Shown: piece after piece, positions 1 through 12,884 of the stretch | How positions within the stretch are numbered: position 1 is the stretch's first letter | Layout of the letters: each line of letters begins with the position of its first letter | NCBI RefSeq assembly: GCF_000238795.1 | Contig: NZ_AFNK01000071.1 | Span: 62,001-126,000 of the forward strand | Direction of reading: 5' to 3' | Length of the DNA stretch: 64,000 nt | Source: Haemophilus sputorum CCUG 13788 | Lineage (GTDB): Bacteria > Pseudomonadota > Gammaproteobacteria > Enterobacterales > Pasteurellaceae | Position numbers and translations under genes: made by a program | Notes under the pieces: model-generated | What the model was told of the DNA's origin: nothing | Database searches by the model: none | What the model saw: the letters and a program-made list of their open reading frames with translations, nothing else

Positions 1-474
1 AACAAAACTCTTCGCACGTACAACATCTAAGGTTGTTACACCAAAAAGCTTTCTTTTATCATAAATGCCTTTATTGCGTAATACTTGTGCAGCAATCGGT
101 ACTAAAGTGTTTACTGGGTTCGTGACAATACCGATACAAGCTTTAGGACAAATCTCCGCCACTTTCTCTACAAGGTTTTTAATAATTCCCGCGTTGATAT
201 TAAAGAGATCTGCACGAGTCATACCTGGTTTACGTGCAAGCCCTGCAGTAATTAGCACCATATGTGCATCCTCTAATGCTTTATCTAAGTCATCACCAGC
301 ATAACCTTTCACTTTTACAGCACTTGGGATGTGGCTAATATCCACCGCAACACCTGGGGTTACTGGAGAAATATCATATAAAGCTAGCTCTGATTCTGCA
401 GGTAAATTTAGCTTTAATAACAAAGCTAAAGTTTGACCAATACCACCAGCTGCACCTAAAAGCGTTAGTTTCAT
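1..474 (-). CDS. mdh: malate dehydrogenase, N-terminal part (cut by window edge)
   Basis: The first 158 codons of NAD-dependent malate dehydrogenase, which interconverts malate and oxaloacetate in the TCA cycle. The product begins [20 protein letters not shown], the Rossmann dinucleotide-binding loop of the E. coli Mdh type. It also shows the mobile-loop motif GLARKPGM and [12 protein letters not shown] before leaving the window. The start is the ATG read from 474. The C-terminal half, including the catalytic His, lies outside. It is transcribed away from gyrB, from which a terminator separates it. Confidence 0.95.
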   Translation of the reverse strand, partial: MKLTLLGAAGGIGQTLALLLKLNLPAESELALYDISPVTPGVAVDISHIPSAVKVKGYAGDDLDKALEDAHMVLITAGLARKPGMTRADLFNINAGIIKNLVEKVAEICPKACIGIVTNPVNTLVPIAAQVLRNKGIYDKRKLFGVTTLDVVRAKSFV

Positions 475-637
475 AACATCACCTCTTTAAATAAATATGA
501 ATAAATTTCAACTAATTTACATTTTAACGTAATTTTTTGAAAAATCTAATTAAAAATAGTTATGCTTGACATAAATCAACGACTATTTTTGCAAATTTTC
601 AAGAAAATTATCGCTAACCCAAAAATCACATTCCCAT

Positions 638-674
638 AAAAAAAAAGAAAGATAACTTTCGTCATCTTTCTTTT
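638..674 (-). terminator. intrinsic terminator of gyrB
   Basis: On the minus strand an 11-bp stem (AAAAGAAAGAT, 664-674, pairing with 643-653) is followed by a run of T read from the A tract at 638-646. It lies just past the gyrB stop codon. Confidence 0.8.
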
Positions 675-679
675 CTCTG

Positions 680-3118
<2,439 letters not shown>

Positions 3119-3211
3119 CTAACATAACAAAAAAATGGTGGCATTTATGCCAAAAATTGTTGGAATTATAGCAGAAAAACACTAAAAGGCGAAATATAAG
3201 ATAAAAAGGGA

Positions 3212-4021
3212 CTAAATCGCTAAACGATGCTCTCCCGCATAAATTGTGGCTCGCCCTTTTCTTGCAAATGCCAATAACGTAAATTGATTTTCTTTTGCTA
3301 AATTTACCGCCATTTCCGTTGTTGCAGAAATAGCACACAGCATTTCAATGCCAACAGCTAGACACTTTTGCACCATTTCAAAACTTGCCCGACTAGTCAC
3401 AAAGACAAATCCAACTGGTCGTTCTGCTTTTTCATACCAACCGATAAGTTTATCTAAAGCGACATGTCGCCCCACATCTTCTCGAATTGCCAGAAGCTTA
3501 CCGTCTAAGGAGAAAAAGGCTGCTGCATGGCTCGCGCCAGTTTCTTGCGCTAATGTTTGAGCTTGTTCTAATTGCGCTAAACATTCTGCCAAAATATGCG
3601 GGTTTACTTGTTTCAAGCGATCATTTTTTTGTGCTAATTGGCGACTTTGGTTTACCTGTTCTAGCTGCTCTACTCCACAAATGCCGCACCCTGTTCGGCC
3701 AGTCATCGCACGGCGTTTTTCTTTTAATGCAACAAAACAACGGGTTGCCATTTCAATTTGGACTTCCACCCCTTCACACTGAGGAACAATATCCATGCCG
3801 TAAATTTCAGATTTATTCGAAATAATGCCTTCGTTTAAAGAAAACCCAAGCGCAAAATCCTCTAAATCTTGCGGCGTTGCCATCATCACCGCATGGGAAA
3901 TACCGTTATACACTAAAGCCACTGGCACTTCAGCGATTACATTATCTTCCACTTTTGTTTGAACAAGCGCTTCGTTAGTTAATTGCAATTTAATTGCGGC
4001 AGTTTTGATTTTTGTCTGCAT
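3212..4021 (-). CDS. fdhD: formate dehydrogenase accessory sulfurtransferase FdhD
   Basis: Sulfur carrier that transfers sulfur from IscS to the molybdenum cofactor of formate dehydrogenase. At 269 aa it has the normal length. The catalytic CxxC is visible as GRTGCGICG (Cys112 and Cys115), followed by the conserved block [32 protein letters not shown] and [11 protein letters not shown]. It has its own intergenic gaps on both sides. No fdh structural gene is in the window, so its target enzyme is encoded elsewhere. Confidence 0.95.
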   Translation of the reverse strand: MQTKIKTAAIKLQLTNEALVQTKVEDNVIAEVPVALVYNGISHAVMMATPQDLEDFALGFSLNEGIISNKSEIYGMDIVPQCEGVEVQIEMATRCFVALKEKRRAMTGRTGCGICGVEQLEQVNQSRQLAQKNDRLKQVNPHILAECLAQLEQAQTLAQETGASHAAAFFSLDGKLLAIREDVGRHVALDKLIGWYEKAERPVGFVFVTSRASFEMVQKCLAVGIEMLCAISATTEMAVNLAKENQFTLLAFARKGRATIYAGEHRLAI

Positions 4022-4081
4022 GCTTTTCTCAATTTCCAGATAACGGCAATCATTGCCTAAAATAATGGTAAATTATCTAAT

Positions 4082-4127
4082 AAAACAGACCGCTTGCAAG
4101 CCTTATATTGCTCACAAGCGGTCATTT
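4082..4127 (-). terminator. inverted USS pair forming purB terminator
   Basis: GACCGCTTG (4088-4096) and CAAGCGGTC (4115-4123) are perfect inverted copies of the Apl-type uptake signal. They can pair into a hairpin on the minus-strand transcript, followed by a U-rich tail (TGTTTTATT). It lies between the purB stop and the fdhD start. Confidence 0.7.
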
Positions 4128-4153
4128 TCTGATTAAATTTTACAAATTTCGGT

Positions 4154-5542
<1,389 letters not shown>

Positions 5543-5549
5543 TCAATGG

Positions 5550-6185
5550 TTAATAAATTGATTGAAAATGTTCACGTGCATGGTCAAAAATTTTACGGCG
5601 TGAAAATAAAAATTGCCAACGGGTACCGCCCACTTGCTGCCATAAAATCGCTGAACGAATACCAGCTAATAATACCGCACGAATTTTGTGTTGAATGTCT
5701 GGGCGAACTAAATAATCTTGTAATCCAAAGACGTGAATTTTTTGTCCAAGCGGGCTGATAATATCACTATAAATAGCGGCTAAATTTGCAATCATCTGAT
5801 CTGCCATCACATTATCATCATAAAGTGAAAGCTGACGTTTAATTTGCTGCAAACGCTGTGCTAACTGTGTTTTTGCGTCACTGTTTTGATTCAATTTACG
5901 CCCAAGCGCTAATAAGCTAATCCAATAACGCCCAATTTCGGTATCTAGCTTACCTTGGCCACTGCTAAGTTGCGCCATAGCGGTTTCAAATCCCACTTTC
6001 AAATTAGCAAGGCTATCGCCATAAACATTAAGCGTAGATTCTGGAGAAGTGACCAACAAACTTTTAATTAAAGTTTCAAAAGCCTCTTTCTGCTCTACTT
6101 GACCTGTATGTGCTAGCTCTTGCACTAATTTTGCAGCTTGGCAGACACCTGCATAAGCCATACTAATTTCTGAATAATTTGCCAT
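5550..6185 (-). CDS. hflD: high frequency lysogenization protein HflD homologue
   Basis: A 211-aa helical protein of the HflD/YcfC family. In E. coli it is a peripheral membrane protein that binds phage lambda CII and affects lysogenization; its role in Pasteurellaceae is not established. Family features include the N-terminal MAYAGVCQAAKLVQELAHTG and the central GKLDTEIGRYWISLLALGRKL and IYSDIISPLGQKIHVFG. It sits just upstream of purB as in E. coli, but mnmA, its usual upstream neighbour there, is replaced by cydC. Confidence 0.9.
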   Translation of the reverse strand: MANYSEISMAYAGVCQAAKLVQELAHTGQVEQKEAFETLIKSLLVTSPESTLNVYGDSLANLKVGFETAMAQLSSGQGKLDTEIGRYWISLLALGRKLNQNSDAKTQLAQRLQQIKRQLSLYDDNVMADQMIANLAAIYSDIISPLGQKIHVFGLQDYLVRPDIQHKIRAVLLAGIRSAILWQQVGGTRWQFLFSRRKIFDHAREHFQSIY

Positions 6186-6257
6186 ATACTACCATTTCAC
6201 AATTTCGTGAAAATATACCATTTTTTCGTTTTCTTTTAAATTAAGGTTGACAACAGG

Positions 6258-7922
6258 TTAATTGACTAATTGTCCATTATCTATCTGATAAATGCGATCA
6301 AACTCAGATAAACCTTTTAAGCGATGTGTAATCATCAATAGGGTTTTATTTGCACAATGCGATAAAATCAATCGTAAAATGAGCTGCTCGGTTTCACGAT
6401 CTAACCCTTCTGTTGGTTCATCTAATAAGATCACATCAGCCTGACTTAATAACACTCGTGCTAACCCTAAACGACGTTGCTCCCCGCCAGATAACGGTCG
6501 ACCACCTTCGCCTAACCAAAGAGATAGCCCCTCTTCGCTCAAATAAGCTAAACCAACTGTTTCTAACACCTCAAGTAATTGTGCATCTGAAGCATTTGGA
6601 TTCCCCATCAATAAATTTTGCTTTAATGAGGCATTAAAGATATGGACACGCTGGCTTAATGTGACTAAATGTTGACGTAACACCGCTTCCGGATAATCCG
6701 CAATTTCGCAATGATTCAACAAAATTCGACCGCTTGTAGGTGCATAATTTCGATTAAGTAGTTGGAATAAGGTGGATTTCCCACTTCCCGTTTTTCCTAC
6801 AATCGCAATTTTTTCACCTGCTTTAATGGATAGAGAGATCGATTTAGTTGCCATTTCTGATTGCATTGGATAGCAAAATGAAACTGAATCAAATTCAATT
6901 AAAGGCTGATTTAATACAACTTCTTGCCAAGTTGCTGAACCATTAAAACTCACTTGTGCGGGCTGTTCAGTAATTTCATTAAGGCGCTCAGCCGCTGCAA
7001 TGACTTGACCTAAGTGTAAAAATGCCACGCCAATCGGCATTAAAATTTCAGTTGATGCCATCACACAGAAAATCACTAACGCAATTAACGCTTGTGGATA
7101 ATCTGCCGTAGGGGCATGAATTGCGCTAGAAATTAAATAGATGACTACGCACAACAAGATACCATTTGAAAAAACTAATAAAGCATTTGATAAGCCTGTG
7201 AGATGACTCTCTTTACTTTGTTGTTCAAGCCATTGTTCTTCAGTTTTTTGCAGCTTCGATGTCATTTCTGGCACTAAACCAAATAACAAGAATTCTGCGT
7301 GTAATTGAATCCATTCAATAAACTGTGCACGATATTGCGCACGACTTTGTACGCTATTCTGTCCTAATTTTCTGCCTAAATGATAAAAAACGGTTGGAAA
7401 AATCGCTAATAAGGCTAATAACGTTCCGCAAATAATGACTGCAAGTAAGCCAGAAACAAAAGAAAGGCCAATAGCTATAAAGGCAATCACCATTAAGGCA
7501 CTCACAAATGGCGTAACCAAATTTAAATAAAGCGTATCTAACGTATCTACATCAGCCACTAAGCGATTCAATAATTCGCTATTACGATAACGCTTTAATC
7601 CACTTGGACTTAATGGAATCAATTTTTTAAAGATAGTCACGCGTAAATTAGCGAGCACTCTAAAAGTCGCATCATGAGTCACTAAACGTTCAAAATAACG
7701 AGAAACAGTCCGTCCAATCGCTAAACCACGTACACCAGAAGATGGGTAAAAGAAGTTAAAAACCAGTGCAGAACCAGCAAGAAAAGAAGCGGCAAGGAAC
7801 CAACCAGATAAACTTAACAAACCGATGCTAGCAGAAAGGCTGGTAATCGCTAAAATAACGCCGAGAAGTAAACGCCCCCAGTGGGTACGGTATAAGGAAA
7901 GAAAAGGTATCAGTGATTTCAT
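6258..7922 (-). CDS. cydC: ABC exporter subunit CydC (cysteine/glutathione export)
   Basis: One half of the heterodimeric CydDC ABC exporter, which moves reduced thiols to the periplasm and is needed to assemble cytochrome bd. The 554-aa protein has an N-terminal six-helix membrane domain (to about residue 320) and a C-terminal ATPase with Walker A GKTGSGKST, signature LSGGEQRRLGLARVLL, Walker B VILLDEPTEGLD and a switch His in MITHRLKG. The N-terminus LSLSGWFLAASFLAG is typical of CydC rather than CydD. cydD is not next to it: the upstream gene is dapA, in its own transcription unit. Confidence 0.93.
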   Translation of the reverse strand: MKSLIPFLSLYRTHWGRLLLGVILAITSLSASIGLLSLSGWFLAASFLAGSALVFNFFYPSSGVRGLAIGRTVSRYFERLVTHDATFRVLANLRVTIFKKLIPLSPSGLKRYRNSELLNRLVADVDTLDTLYLNLVTPFVSALMVIAFIAIGLSFVSGLLAVIICGTLLALLAIFPTVFYHLGRKLGQNSVQSRAQYRAQFIEWIQLHAEFLLFGLVPEMTSKLQKTEEQWLEQQSKESHLTGLSNALLVFSNGILLCVVIYLISSAIHAPTADYPQALIALVIFCVMASTEILMPIGVAFLHLGQVIAAAERLNEITEQPAQVSFNGSATWQEVVLNQPLIEFDSVSFCYPMQSEMATKSISLSIKAGEKIAIVGKTGSGKSTLFQLLNRNYAPTSGRILLNHCEIADYPEAVLRQHLVTLSQRVHIFNASLKQNLLMGNPNASDAQLLEVLETVGLAYLSEEGLSLWLGEGGRPLSGGEQRRLGLARVLLSQADVILLDEPTEGLDRETEQLILRLILSHCANKTLLMITHRLKGLSEFDRIYQIDNGQLVN

Positions 7923-8008
7923 TGAGGAATCTAATTAAATATTTGCAAAAAATTGTAACATTTTAACCGCTTGTTCGCGAGATTATGTCTGATTGTACCA
8001 AGAAAACG

Positions 8009-8043
8009 CAAAAAAAGCTCAATATTATCCATATTGAGCTTTT
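8009..8043 (-). terminator. intrinsic terminator of dapA
   Basis: A 13-bp inverted repeat (AAAAGCTCAATAT at 8013-8025 with its complement at 8031-8043) has an A tract on its left side, which gives a U tail on the dapA transcript. It lies 14 bp past the dapA stop. Confidence 0.85.
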
Positions 8044-8056
8044 ATGTTGAAAAAGA

Positions 8057-8944
8057 CTAAATCAATCCAGCTTGTTGTAATGCTTTTAATACCACTGGTT
8101 GTGCCGATTCTGATAAGGTTGTCAATGGTAAGCGTAAATTCGGCTCACTAATTAACCCTAATTTATAAGCTGCCCATTTAACTGGAATTGGGTTTGCTTC
8201 AATAAACAGATCGTGATGAAGTGCCATTAAACGCTGGTTAATCGCTTCTGCCTCTTCAAATTTACCAGCCAATGCAAGTTCACACATTTTTGCCATATCA
8301 GCTGCAGCAACGTTATTCGTAACAGAAATCACGCCTTGCCCACCTAATTTCATAGATTCTAAGCCGGTTGCATCATCACCGCTTAAGAAAATAAAATCTT
8401 CGCCTGCAAGTTGCTTAATAAGCGGTAAGCGACTTAAATCACCCGTCGCTTCTTTAACGCCCACAATATTTTCAATTTTAGATAAACGAGCAATCGTTTC
8501 TGGTTTTAAATCGCTACCAGTACGTCCTGGTACGTTATATAAAATTTGAGGTAAATCTGTTGATTCCGCAATTGCTTTATAATGCAGATACATGCCTTCT
8601 TGGGTTGGTTTATTGTAGTAGGGAACAACACTTAAACAACCTGCAACGCCTGAATTTGTTAATAATTTAGTCAGCGTGATAGCTTCACTTGTTGCATTAG
8701 AGCCTGTACCTGCGATCACCGGAATTCGTCCATCAGCAAATTCAACGGTTTTTTTAATCACTTTCACATTTTCATCAATGCTTAAAGTGGTTGATTCTCC
8801 TGTTGTTCCCACTGAGACAATCGCGTGCGTACCTGATTTTACATGATAATCTACTAAATTTTTTAATTCTGTGTAGTTTACTTCACCATGTGTCATTGGC
8901 GTAACGAGTGCAACAATACTGCCATGAAATAAAGGCATAGACAT
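8057..8944 (-). CDS. dapA: 4-hydroxy-tetrahydrodipicolinate synthase
   Basis: First committed enzyme of lysine/diaminopimelate synthesis, condensing pyruvate with aspartate semialdehyde. The 295-aa TIM-barrel protein shows the substrate-binding [11 protein letters not shown], the catalytic Tyr region [10 protein letters not shown] and the Schiff-base Lys in [16 protein letters not shown] lies 6-8 nt before the first ATG. It forms a single-gene unit with its own terminator. Confidence 0.97.
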   Translation of the reverse strand: MSMPLFHGSIVALVTPMTHGEVNYTELKNLVDYHVKSGTHAIVSVGTTGESTTLSIDENVKVIKKTVEFADGRIPVIAGTGSNATSEAITLTKLLTNSGVAGCLSVVPYYNKPTQEGMYLHYKAIAESTDLPQILYNVPGRTGSDLKPETIARLSKIENIVGVKEATGDLSRLPLIKQLAGEDFIFLSGDDATGLESMKLGGQGVISVTNNVAAADMAKMCELALAGKFEEAEAINQRLMALHHDLFIEANPIPVKWAAYKLGLISEPNLRLPLTTLSESAQPVVLKALQQAGLI

Positions 8945-9067
8945 AATATTTTCCTCTTTTTATGATGCTTGTGTGTTCAATAGCTTGCGCAATTCATTTG
9001 AAATATGCAAGTATTTTTTATTAAAAAATGTTTTTCAAACATCAATTAATATTGATGTGCTAAATTT

Positions 9068-10009
9068 TTAATCGTAAAGGCTTGGTGAATCCATATCTGG
9101 TCTAGTTTTAAAGCGACGATGTAGCCACATATATTGGCTTGGTGCTTGTAAAATTTCTTGCTCAACGAGCTGATTCATTTTTATAGCCGTATCATATTCA
9201 TTTTGGCAATTGCTAAAATCAACCATTGGGGAAATTTTTACCGTATAGCCAGAATAATCCGCATGACGAATTGGAGAGAATGGCACCACTACACTATTTG
9301 GTGCTGAACGCAGTAGCATATAACTACCTGTCGTTGTACACGCATCCTTTACTGCAAAAAACGGAACAAACACGCTATTTTTACGACCATAATCATGATC
9401 CGGTGCATACCAAATGGTTTCGCCTTTTTTCAACGCTTTAATCATGCCACGTAGATCTTTTCTATCTAACATCGATTTATTTGAACGCACTCGTCCGCGA
9501 AATTGAATCCAATCTAATAACGGATTATCGTTAGGGCGATACACGCCTATTCCTTGATGATGTAACCCAACAATTCTTGCACCTAATTCTAGTGTTAAAA
9601 AATGGACTCCAACAAAAATAATCCCTGTTTCTTCAGGTTGATTTTTCAGATGCTCTAACCCTTCAATACGAGACCATTTAAGAATTCGTTTATCGGACCA
9701 AAACCAAGCCATCCCAGTTTCAATAATCGCCATGCCGACAGATTCAATATTTTGGTCGATCAGACGATCAATTTCTGCTTGACTATAATGCGGAAAACAA
9801 AGTTCAAGATTACGGCGCGCAATACGAATACGACGTTTACCAAATCCCAATGCAGCAAAGATCTTGCCTAATCCTTTACCTATAAAGACTAATACTGGAT
9901 AAGGTAGGCAAAGTAGCAAACGGAAAAAAACTAATCCAATCCATAATCCCCAATAACGAGGATGAAGAAAATGCCATTGAAATGGCGGAAATTTACTCTT
10001 GCTGTCCAT
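9068..10009 (-). CDS. lpxL: lipid A acyltransferase (LpxL/HtrB family)
   Basis: Late acyltransferase of lipid A biosynthesis, which adds a secondary acyl chain to Kdo2-lipid IVA at the inner membrane. The 313-aa protein has an N-terminal membrane segment (about residues 20-50), the catalytic H-x4-E motif in VGVHFLTLELGARI, the conserved YRPNDNPLLDWIQFRGR, and WYAPDHDYGRKNSVFVPFF. It ends in MWLHRRFKTRPDMDSPSLYD, a tail very like H. influenzae HtrB. A GAGGGA box precedes the ATG. The H. influenzae resemblance favours lpxL over lpxM. Confidence 0.92.
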   Translation of the reverse strand: MDSKSKFPPFQWHFLHPRYWGLWIGLVFFRLLLCLPYPVLVFIGKGLGKIFAALGFGKRRIRIARRNLELCFPHYSQAEIDRLIDQNIESVGMAIIETGMAWFWSDKRILKWSRIEGLEHLKNQPEETGIIFVGVHFLTLELGARIVGLHHQGIGVYRPNDNPLLDWIQFRGRVRSNKSMLDRKDLRGMIKALKKGETIWYAPDHDYGRKNSVFVPFFAVKDACTTTGSYMLLRSAPNSVVVPFSPIRHADYSGYTVKISPMVDFSNCQNEYDTAIKMNQLVEQEILQAPSQYMWLHRRFKTRPDMDSPSLYD

Positions 10010-10170
10010 TATTCCCTCTTTTTGTTCAGATTATCAGCTAAGGGCATTTAAAAATGTTAACTTGATCACAAAATTCACTTTTATTCAGTAATCAGCCTTG
10101 ATATTTTCTTATGAAAAGCATACTTTAAAACTAAACCAAAACACAACCTAATCATAAAGAGGGCAACATT

Positions 10171-10455
10171 ATGACACTCAATATCTCTAGTAAACAAATG
10201 GACATTACCCCTGCTATTCGTAGTCATATTGAAGATCGTTTGGCAAAACTGGATAAATTCCATACCCAGCTCATCAATCCGCACTTTATGATTCATAAAC
10301 AACCTAATGACTATGAAGTAGAGGCAACTATCGGTTCTCCATTAGGTGATTTAGTTGCAAAAGCAACGCATGCTGATCTCTATACAGCAATCAATGAAGT
10401 TCAAACCAAATTAGAATCTCAACTAATTCGCTTAAAAGAGAAAAAAGAACATTAA
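10171..10455 (+). CDS. raiA: ribosome hibernation factor, RaiA/HPF family
   Basis: Small ribosome-binding protein that fills the decoding region of the 30S subunit in stationary phase or stress. The product begins MTLNISSKQMDITPAIRSHI and continues EDRLAKLDKF, the standard beta-alpha-beta-beta-beta-alpha start, and ends RLKEKKEH at 94 aa. It resembles the H. influenzae YfiA protein in sequence but lacks the C-terminal extension of RaiA/YfiA; the length is that of short HPF. In E. coli that tail separates RaiA (blocks dimerisation) from HPF (promotes 100S dimers), so function may lean to HPF. AGAGGG box before the ATG; divergent from lpxL. Confidence 0.88.
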   Translation: MTLNISSKQMDITPAIRSHIEDRLAKLDKFHTQLINPHFMIHKQPNDYEVEATIGSPLGDLVAKATHADLYTAINEVQTKLESQLIRLKEKKEH

Positions 10456-10477
10456 TTTCTCATTAAACTAATTGATT

Positions 10478-10514
10478 AACAGCTAATTGAGTTTACTTAA
10501 TTAGCTGTTTTTTA
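10478..10514 (+). terminator. intrinsic terminator after raiA
   Basis: AACAGCTAATT (10478-10488) pairs with AATTAGCTGTT (10499-10509) and a T tract follows (10508-10513). It overlaps the end of the convergent truA and could also serve that gene. Confidence 0.85.
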
Positions 10515-11303
10515 TGCTTCATCGGGCAAAAATAACGGACCGAGTGAACTATGTGGTAAGCCGAAATGTTCAGGATAAATCACATCAACTAAATACAACC
10601 CTTCAGCTTTTGCCGTTGGTGCCGCTAATGTCCTATCCTTTTGCTCTAGTAGCCATTTTATCCAAATAGGCGGTTGTTTACCTTGACCCACCTCAATTAA
10701 ACTGCCGACAATATTTCTGACCATATGATGAACAAAAGCATTAGCTTGAATATCGACAATAATATAATTCTGACGGCGGCTTACCTGAAGATGGTGTACA
10801 TTTCGCCACGGCGTATGTGATTGACATTTCGCAGCACGAAATGAGGTAAAATCATTTTCACCTAATAGATACTGCCCTGCCTCATACATTTTTTCATGAT
10901 CTAAATCGACATGATAATGCGATACCCCTTTAGGTAAAATGGCTGAGCGTAATTTTTGATTTAGAATAATATAACGATAACGTCTTGCCGTTGCGCTAAA
11001 TCTTGCATGAAATGAGTCATCTACTTCCACTGCCCATTTCACGGCAATATCATCTGGCAAATTAGCATTTGTACCAAAACACCAAGCTTGCATTGGACGA
11101 ATCGCATCGGTTTCAAAATGCACCACCTGTCCTGTACCATGCACGCCAGAATCGGTTCGACCTGCACAAAATACCTCAACGGGTACATTGGCAACCTTTG
11201 AAAGTGCCGTTTCTAATGTTTGTTGTACGCTTTCAACCTCATCTTGGCGTTGCCAACCAAAATAACGCGCGCCATCATATTCTATGCCTAATGCTATTTT
11301 CAT
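10512..11303 (-). CDS. truA: tRNA pseudouridine(38-40) synthase TruA
   Basis: Modifies uridines 38-40 in the anticodon arm of many tRNAs. The 263-aa protein has the nucleophile motif [18 protein letters not shown] (catalytic Asp51), the N-terminal [16 protein letters not shown] and the conserved [17 protein letters not shown] near the C-terminus. It is separated from folE by an inverted USS pair. Confidence 0.97.
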   Translation of the reverse strand: MKIALGIEYDGARYFGWQRQDEVESVQQTLETALSKVANVPVEVFCAGRTDSGVHGTGQVVHFETDAIRPMQAWCFGTNANLPDDIAVKWAVEVDDSFHARFSATARRYRYIILNQKLRSAILPKGVSHYHVDLDHEKMYEAGQYLLGENDFTSFRAAKCQSHTPWRNVHHLQVSRRQNYIIVDIQANAFVHHMVRNIVGSLIEVGQGKQPPIWIKWLLEQKDRTLAAPTAKAEGLYLVDVIYPEHFGLPHSSLGPLFLPDEA

Positions 11304-11317
11304 CTTTATTTAACGAA

Positions 11318-11362
11318 CAAGCGGTCGAATTTAGTCATTTTTTAACGAAATCAGACCGCTTG
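11318..11362 (-). terminator. inverted USS pair, probable folE terminator
   Basis: CAAGCGGTC (11318-11326) and GACCGCTTG (11354-11362) are inverted uptake signals between the folE stop (11368) and truA. They can form a hairpin on the folE transcript, although the loop is long (27 nt). Confidence 0.5.
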
Positions 11363-11367
11363 CAAAA

Positions 11368-12024
11368 TTATTTTTGAATTAACTGAAGAAATTCTTTGCG
11401 GGTTTCTCGATCATCTAAGAAAACACCACCGAATGCCGAGGTTATCGTATAACTATTTGTATCTTTTACCCCGCGGCATTTCACACAAAAGTGTGTTGCT
11501 TTAACATAAACCGCAACATCGTCAGTTTCTAAAATCGTTTGAAATGCGGTAAGAATCTGTTCAGTAAAACGCTCTTGAACCTGCGGACGTTGTGCAAAAA
11601 ATTGCACCACACGGTTAATTTTAGACAGCCCAATTACCCATTTTTTCGGGTAATATGCCACCGCAACTTTACCATCAATCGTCACAAAATGATGCTCACA
11701 GGTAGAAGTCAAAGTAATATCATCAACCAACACCATTTCACTTACTTTCATGCGATTTTCAATATTCGTAATTTTGGGGAATGTTGCATAATCTAACCCA
11801 CTGAAAATCTCATCAACATACATTTTTGCAAGGCGATGTGGCGTTTCTTCCAAACTGTCATCCGTTAAATCCAGCCCAAGTAATTCCATTACCTGTCGCA
11901 TATGAGATTGAATTTCTGCACGACGAGTATCTTTATCTTGAGTTAATTCAACTGTTGGGGTTTCAATGCCCTTAGCCAACAATGCTTGGCGAACTTTTTG
12001 CGCCTCAGTGGAGATAATGTTCAT
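11368..12024 (-). CDS. folE: GTP cyclohydrolase I
   Basis: Converts GTP to 7,8-dihydroneopterin triphosphate, the entry step to folate (and queuosine precursor) synthesis. The 218-aa protein carries the zinc-binding residues in [14 protein letters not shown] (Cys109, His112) and [10 protein letters not shown], plus [15 protein letters not shown] and [23 protein letters not shown]. An AGAGGA box precedes the ATG. Divergent from kdkA. Confidence 0.97.
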   Translation of the reverse strand: MNIISTEAQKVRQALLAKGIETPTVELTQDKDTRRAEIQSHMRQVMELLGLDLTDDSLEETPHRLAKMYVDEIFSGLDYATFPKITNIENRMKVSEMVLVDDITLTSTCEHHFVTIDGKVAVAYYPKKWVIGLSKINRVVQFFAQRPQVQERFTEQILTAFQTILETDDVAVYVKATHFCVKCRGVKDTNSYTITSAFGGVFLDDRETRKEFLQLIQK

Positions 12025-12088
12025 TCAGGTTCCTCTAAATTTGAGAGCGGAATTCTAGCAAATTGACATCAAAAAAAATAGCACTAAA

Positions 12089-12823
12089 ATGCGCTCATTC
12101 AGCTTAGATAATATTAATAACATGATTTACACGCACTTTAATTCAGATTTAGTTCCCACTGCCGAACAGTCATTTATCGAACAACTCTTTGCTTGCAAAA
12201 ATTTTGAAAAATCTGACCGCTTGTTAGGCTATTCAAAAGGACGCGGTATTACTTGGTTTTTAAATGCGCAACCCGAATTAGGGCGAGATATCGTTTTACG
12301 TCATTATTATCGAGGTGGATTATTTGGTAAATTAGTTAAAGATCAGTATTGGTTCCACTCATTTGCTCAAACTCGCGCAGCGCAAGAGTTTGATTTACTT
12401 AAACAAATGCACCAATGGGGGCTACCTGTTCCACAGCCTATAGCTTTTCAAATTGAAAAACATCACTGCTATTATCGTGCGGAAATTATGATTGAAAAGA
12501 TTCCTAATACGCAAGACCTAAGCAAATTATTACAACAAGCTACTCTTCCTCTTGCGCAATATCATCAAATTGGAAAGGTCATTCGTGCAATGCATGATCG
12601 CCAAGTTTGTCATACTGATCTAAATATTCATAACATCTTGCTTGATGAGAAAGGTCAATGTTGGCTGATTGATTTTGACAAATGTAAAATTCAACCTAAT
12701 GATGCTTGGAAAAAAGACAACCTCAACCGCCTTCTTCGCTCTTTTCACAAAGAGCAAACCCGCTTAGGTATTCATTTTAATGAAACCGATTGGCAAGCAA
12801 TTTGTGAAGGGTATGGGGAATAA
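12089..12823 (+). CDS. kdkA: 3-deoxy-D-manno-octulosonic acid kinase
   Basis: Phosphorylates the single Kdo residue of the inner-core lipopolysaccharide at O-4, a Haemophilus-type modification. The 244-aa protein has the conserved LRHYYRGGLFGKLVKDQYWF near residue 65-85 and a kinase catalytic loop and metal motif in VCHTDLNIHNILL and WLIDFDKC. The start is uncertain: the ATG at 12089 gives a product that aligns from end to end with the H. influenzae protein as I recall it. A second ATG at 12122 is possible, and neither has a clear Shine-Dalgarno. It is the last host gene before the CRISPR array. Confidence 0.88.
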   Translation: MRSFSLDNINNMIYTHFNSDLVPTAEQSFIEQLFACKNFEKSDRLLGYSKGRGITWFLNAQPELGRDIVLRHYYRGGLFGKLVKDQYWFHSFAQTRAAQEFDLLKQMHQWGLPVPQPIAFQIEKHHCYYRAEIMIEKIPNTQDLSKLLQQATLPLAQYHQIGKVIRAMHDRQVCHTDLNIHNILLDEKGQCWLIDFDKCKIQPNDAWKKDNLNRLLRSFHKEQTRLGIHFNETDWQAICEGYGE

Positions 12824-12852
12824 ATATAGATAGTTTTTCCTTTCTTAATCAA

Positions 12853-12884
12853 TTAAGTAAAAATAGCCACCCGAAGGTGGCTGC
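12853..12884 (-). terminator. degenerate last repeat acting as array terminator
   Basis: On the minus strand this reads GCAGCCACC-TTCG-GGTGGCT followed by ATTTTTACTT. Relative to the normal repeat, two stem positions changed in a compensating way, so the stem with its UUCG loop is kept while the 3' handle is lost and replaced by a T-rich tail. The 35-bp distance to the next repeat shows it is a true repeat position. The hairpin plus U tail is a typical intrinsic terminator for pre-crRNA; it lies 30 bp past the kdkA stop on the other strand. Confidence 0.75.

Noticed and set aside
12865-12882. Reading the hairpin at the array's end simply as the kdkA terminator
   Set aside because: The T-rich tail is on the minus-strand side and the 35-bp distance to the next repeat shows a true repeat position; a role for kdkA on the plus strand lacks a T tract.
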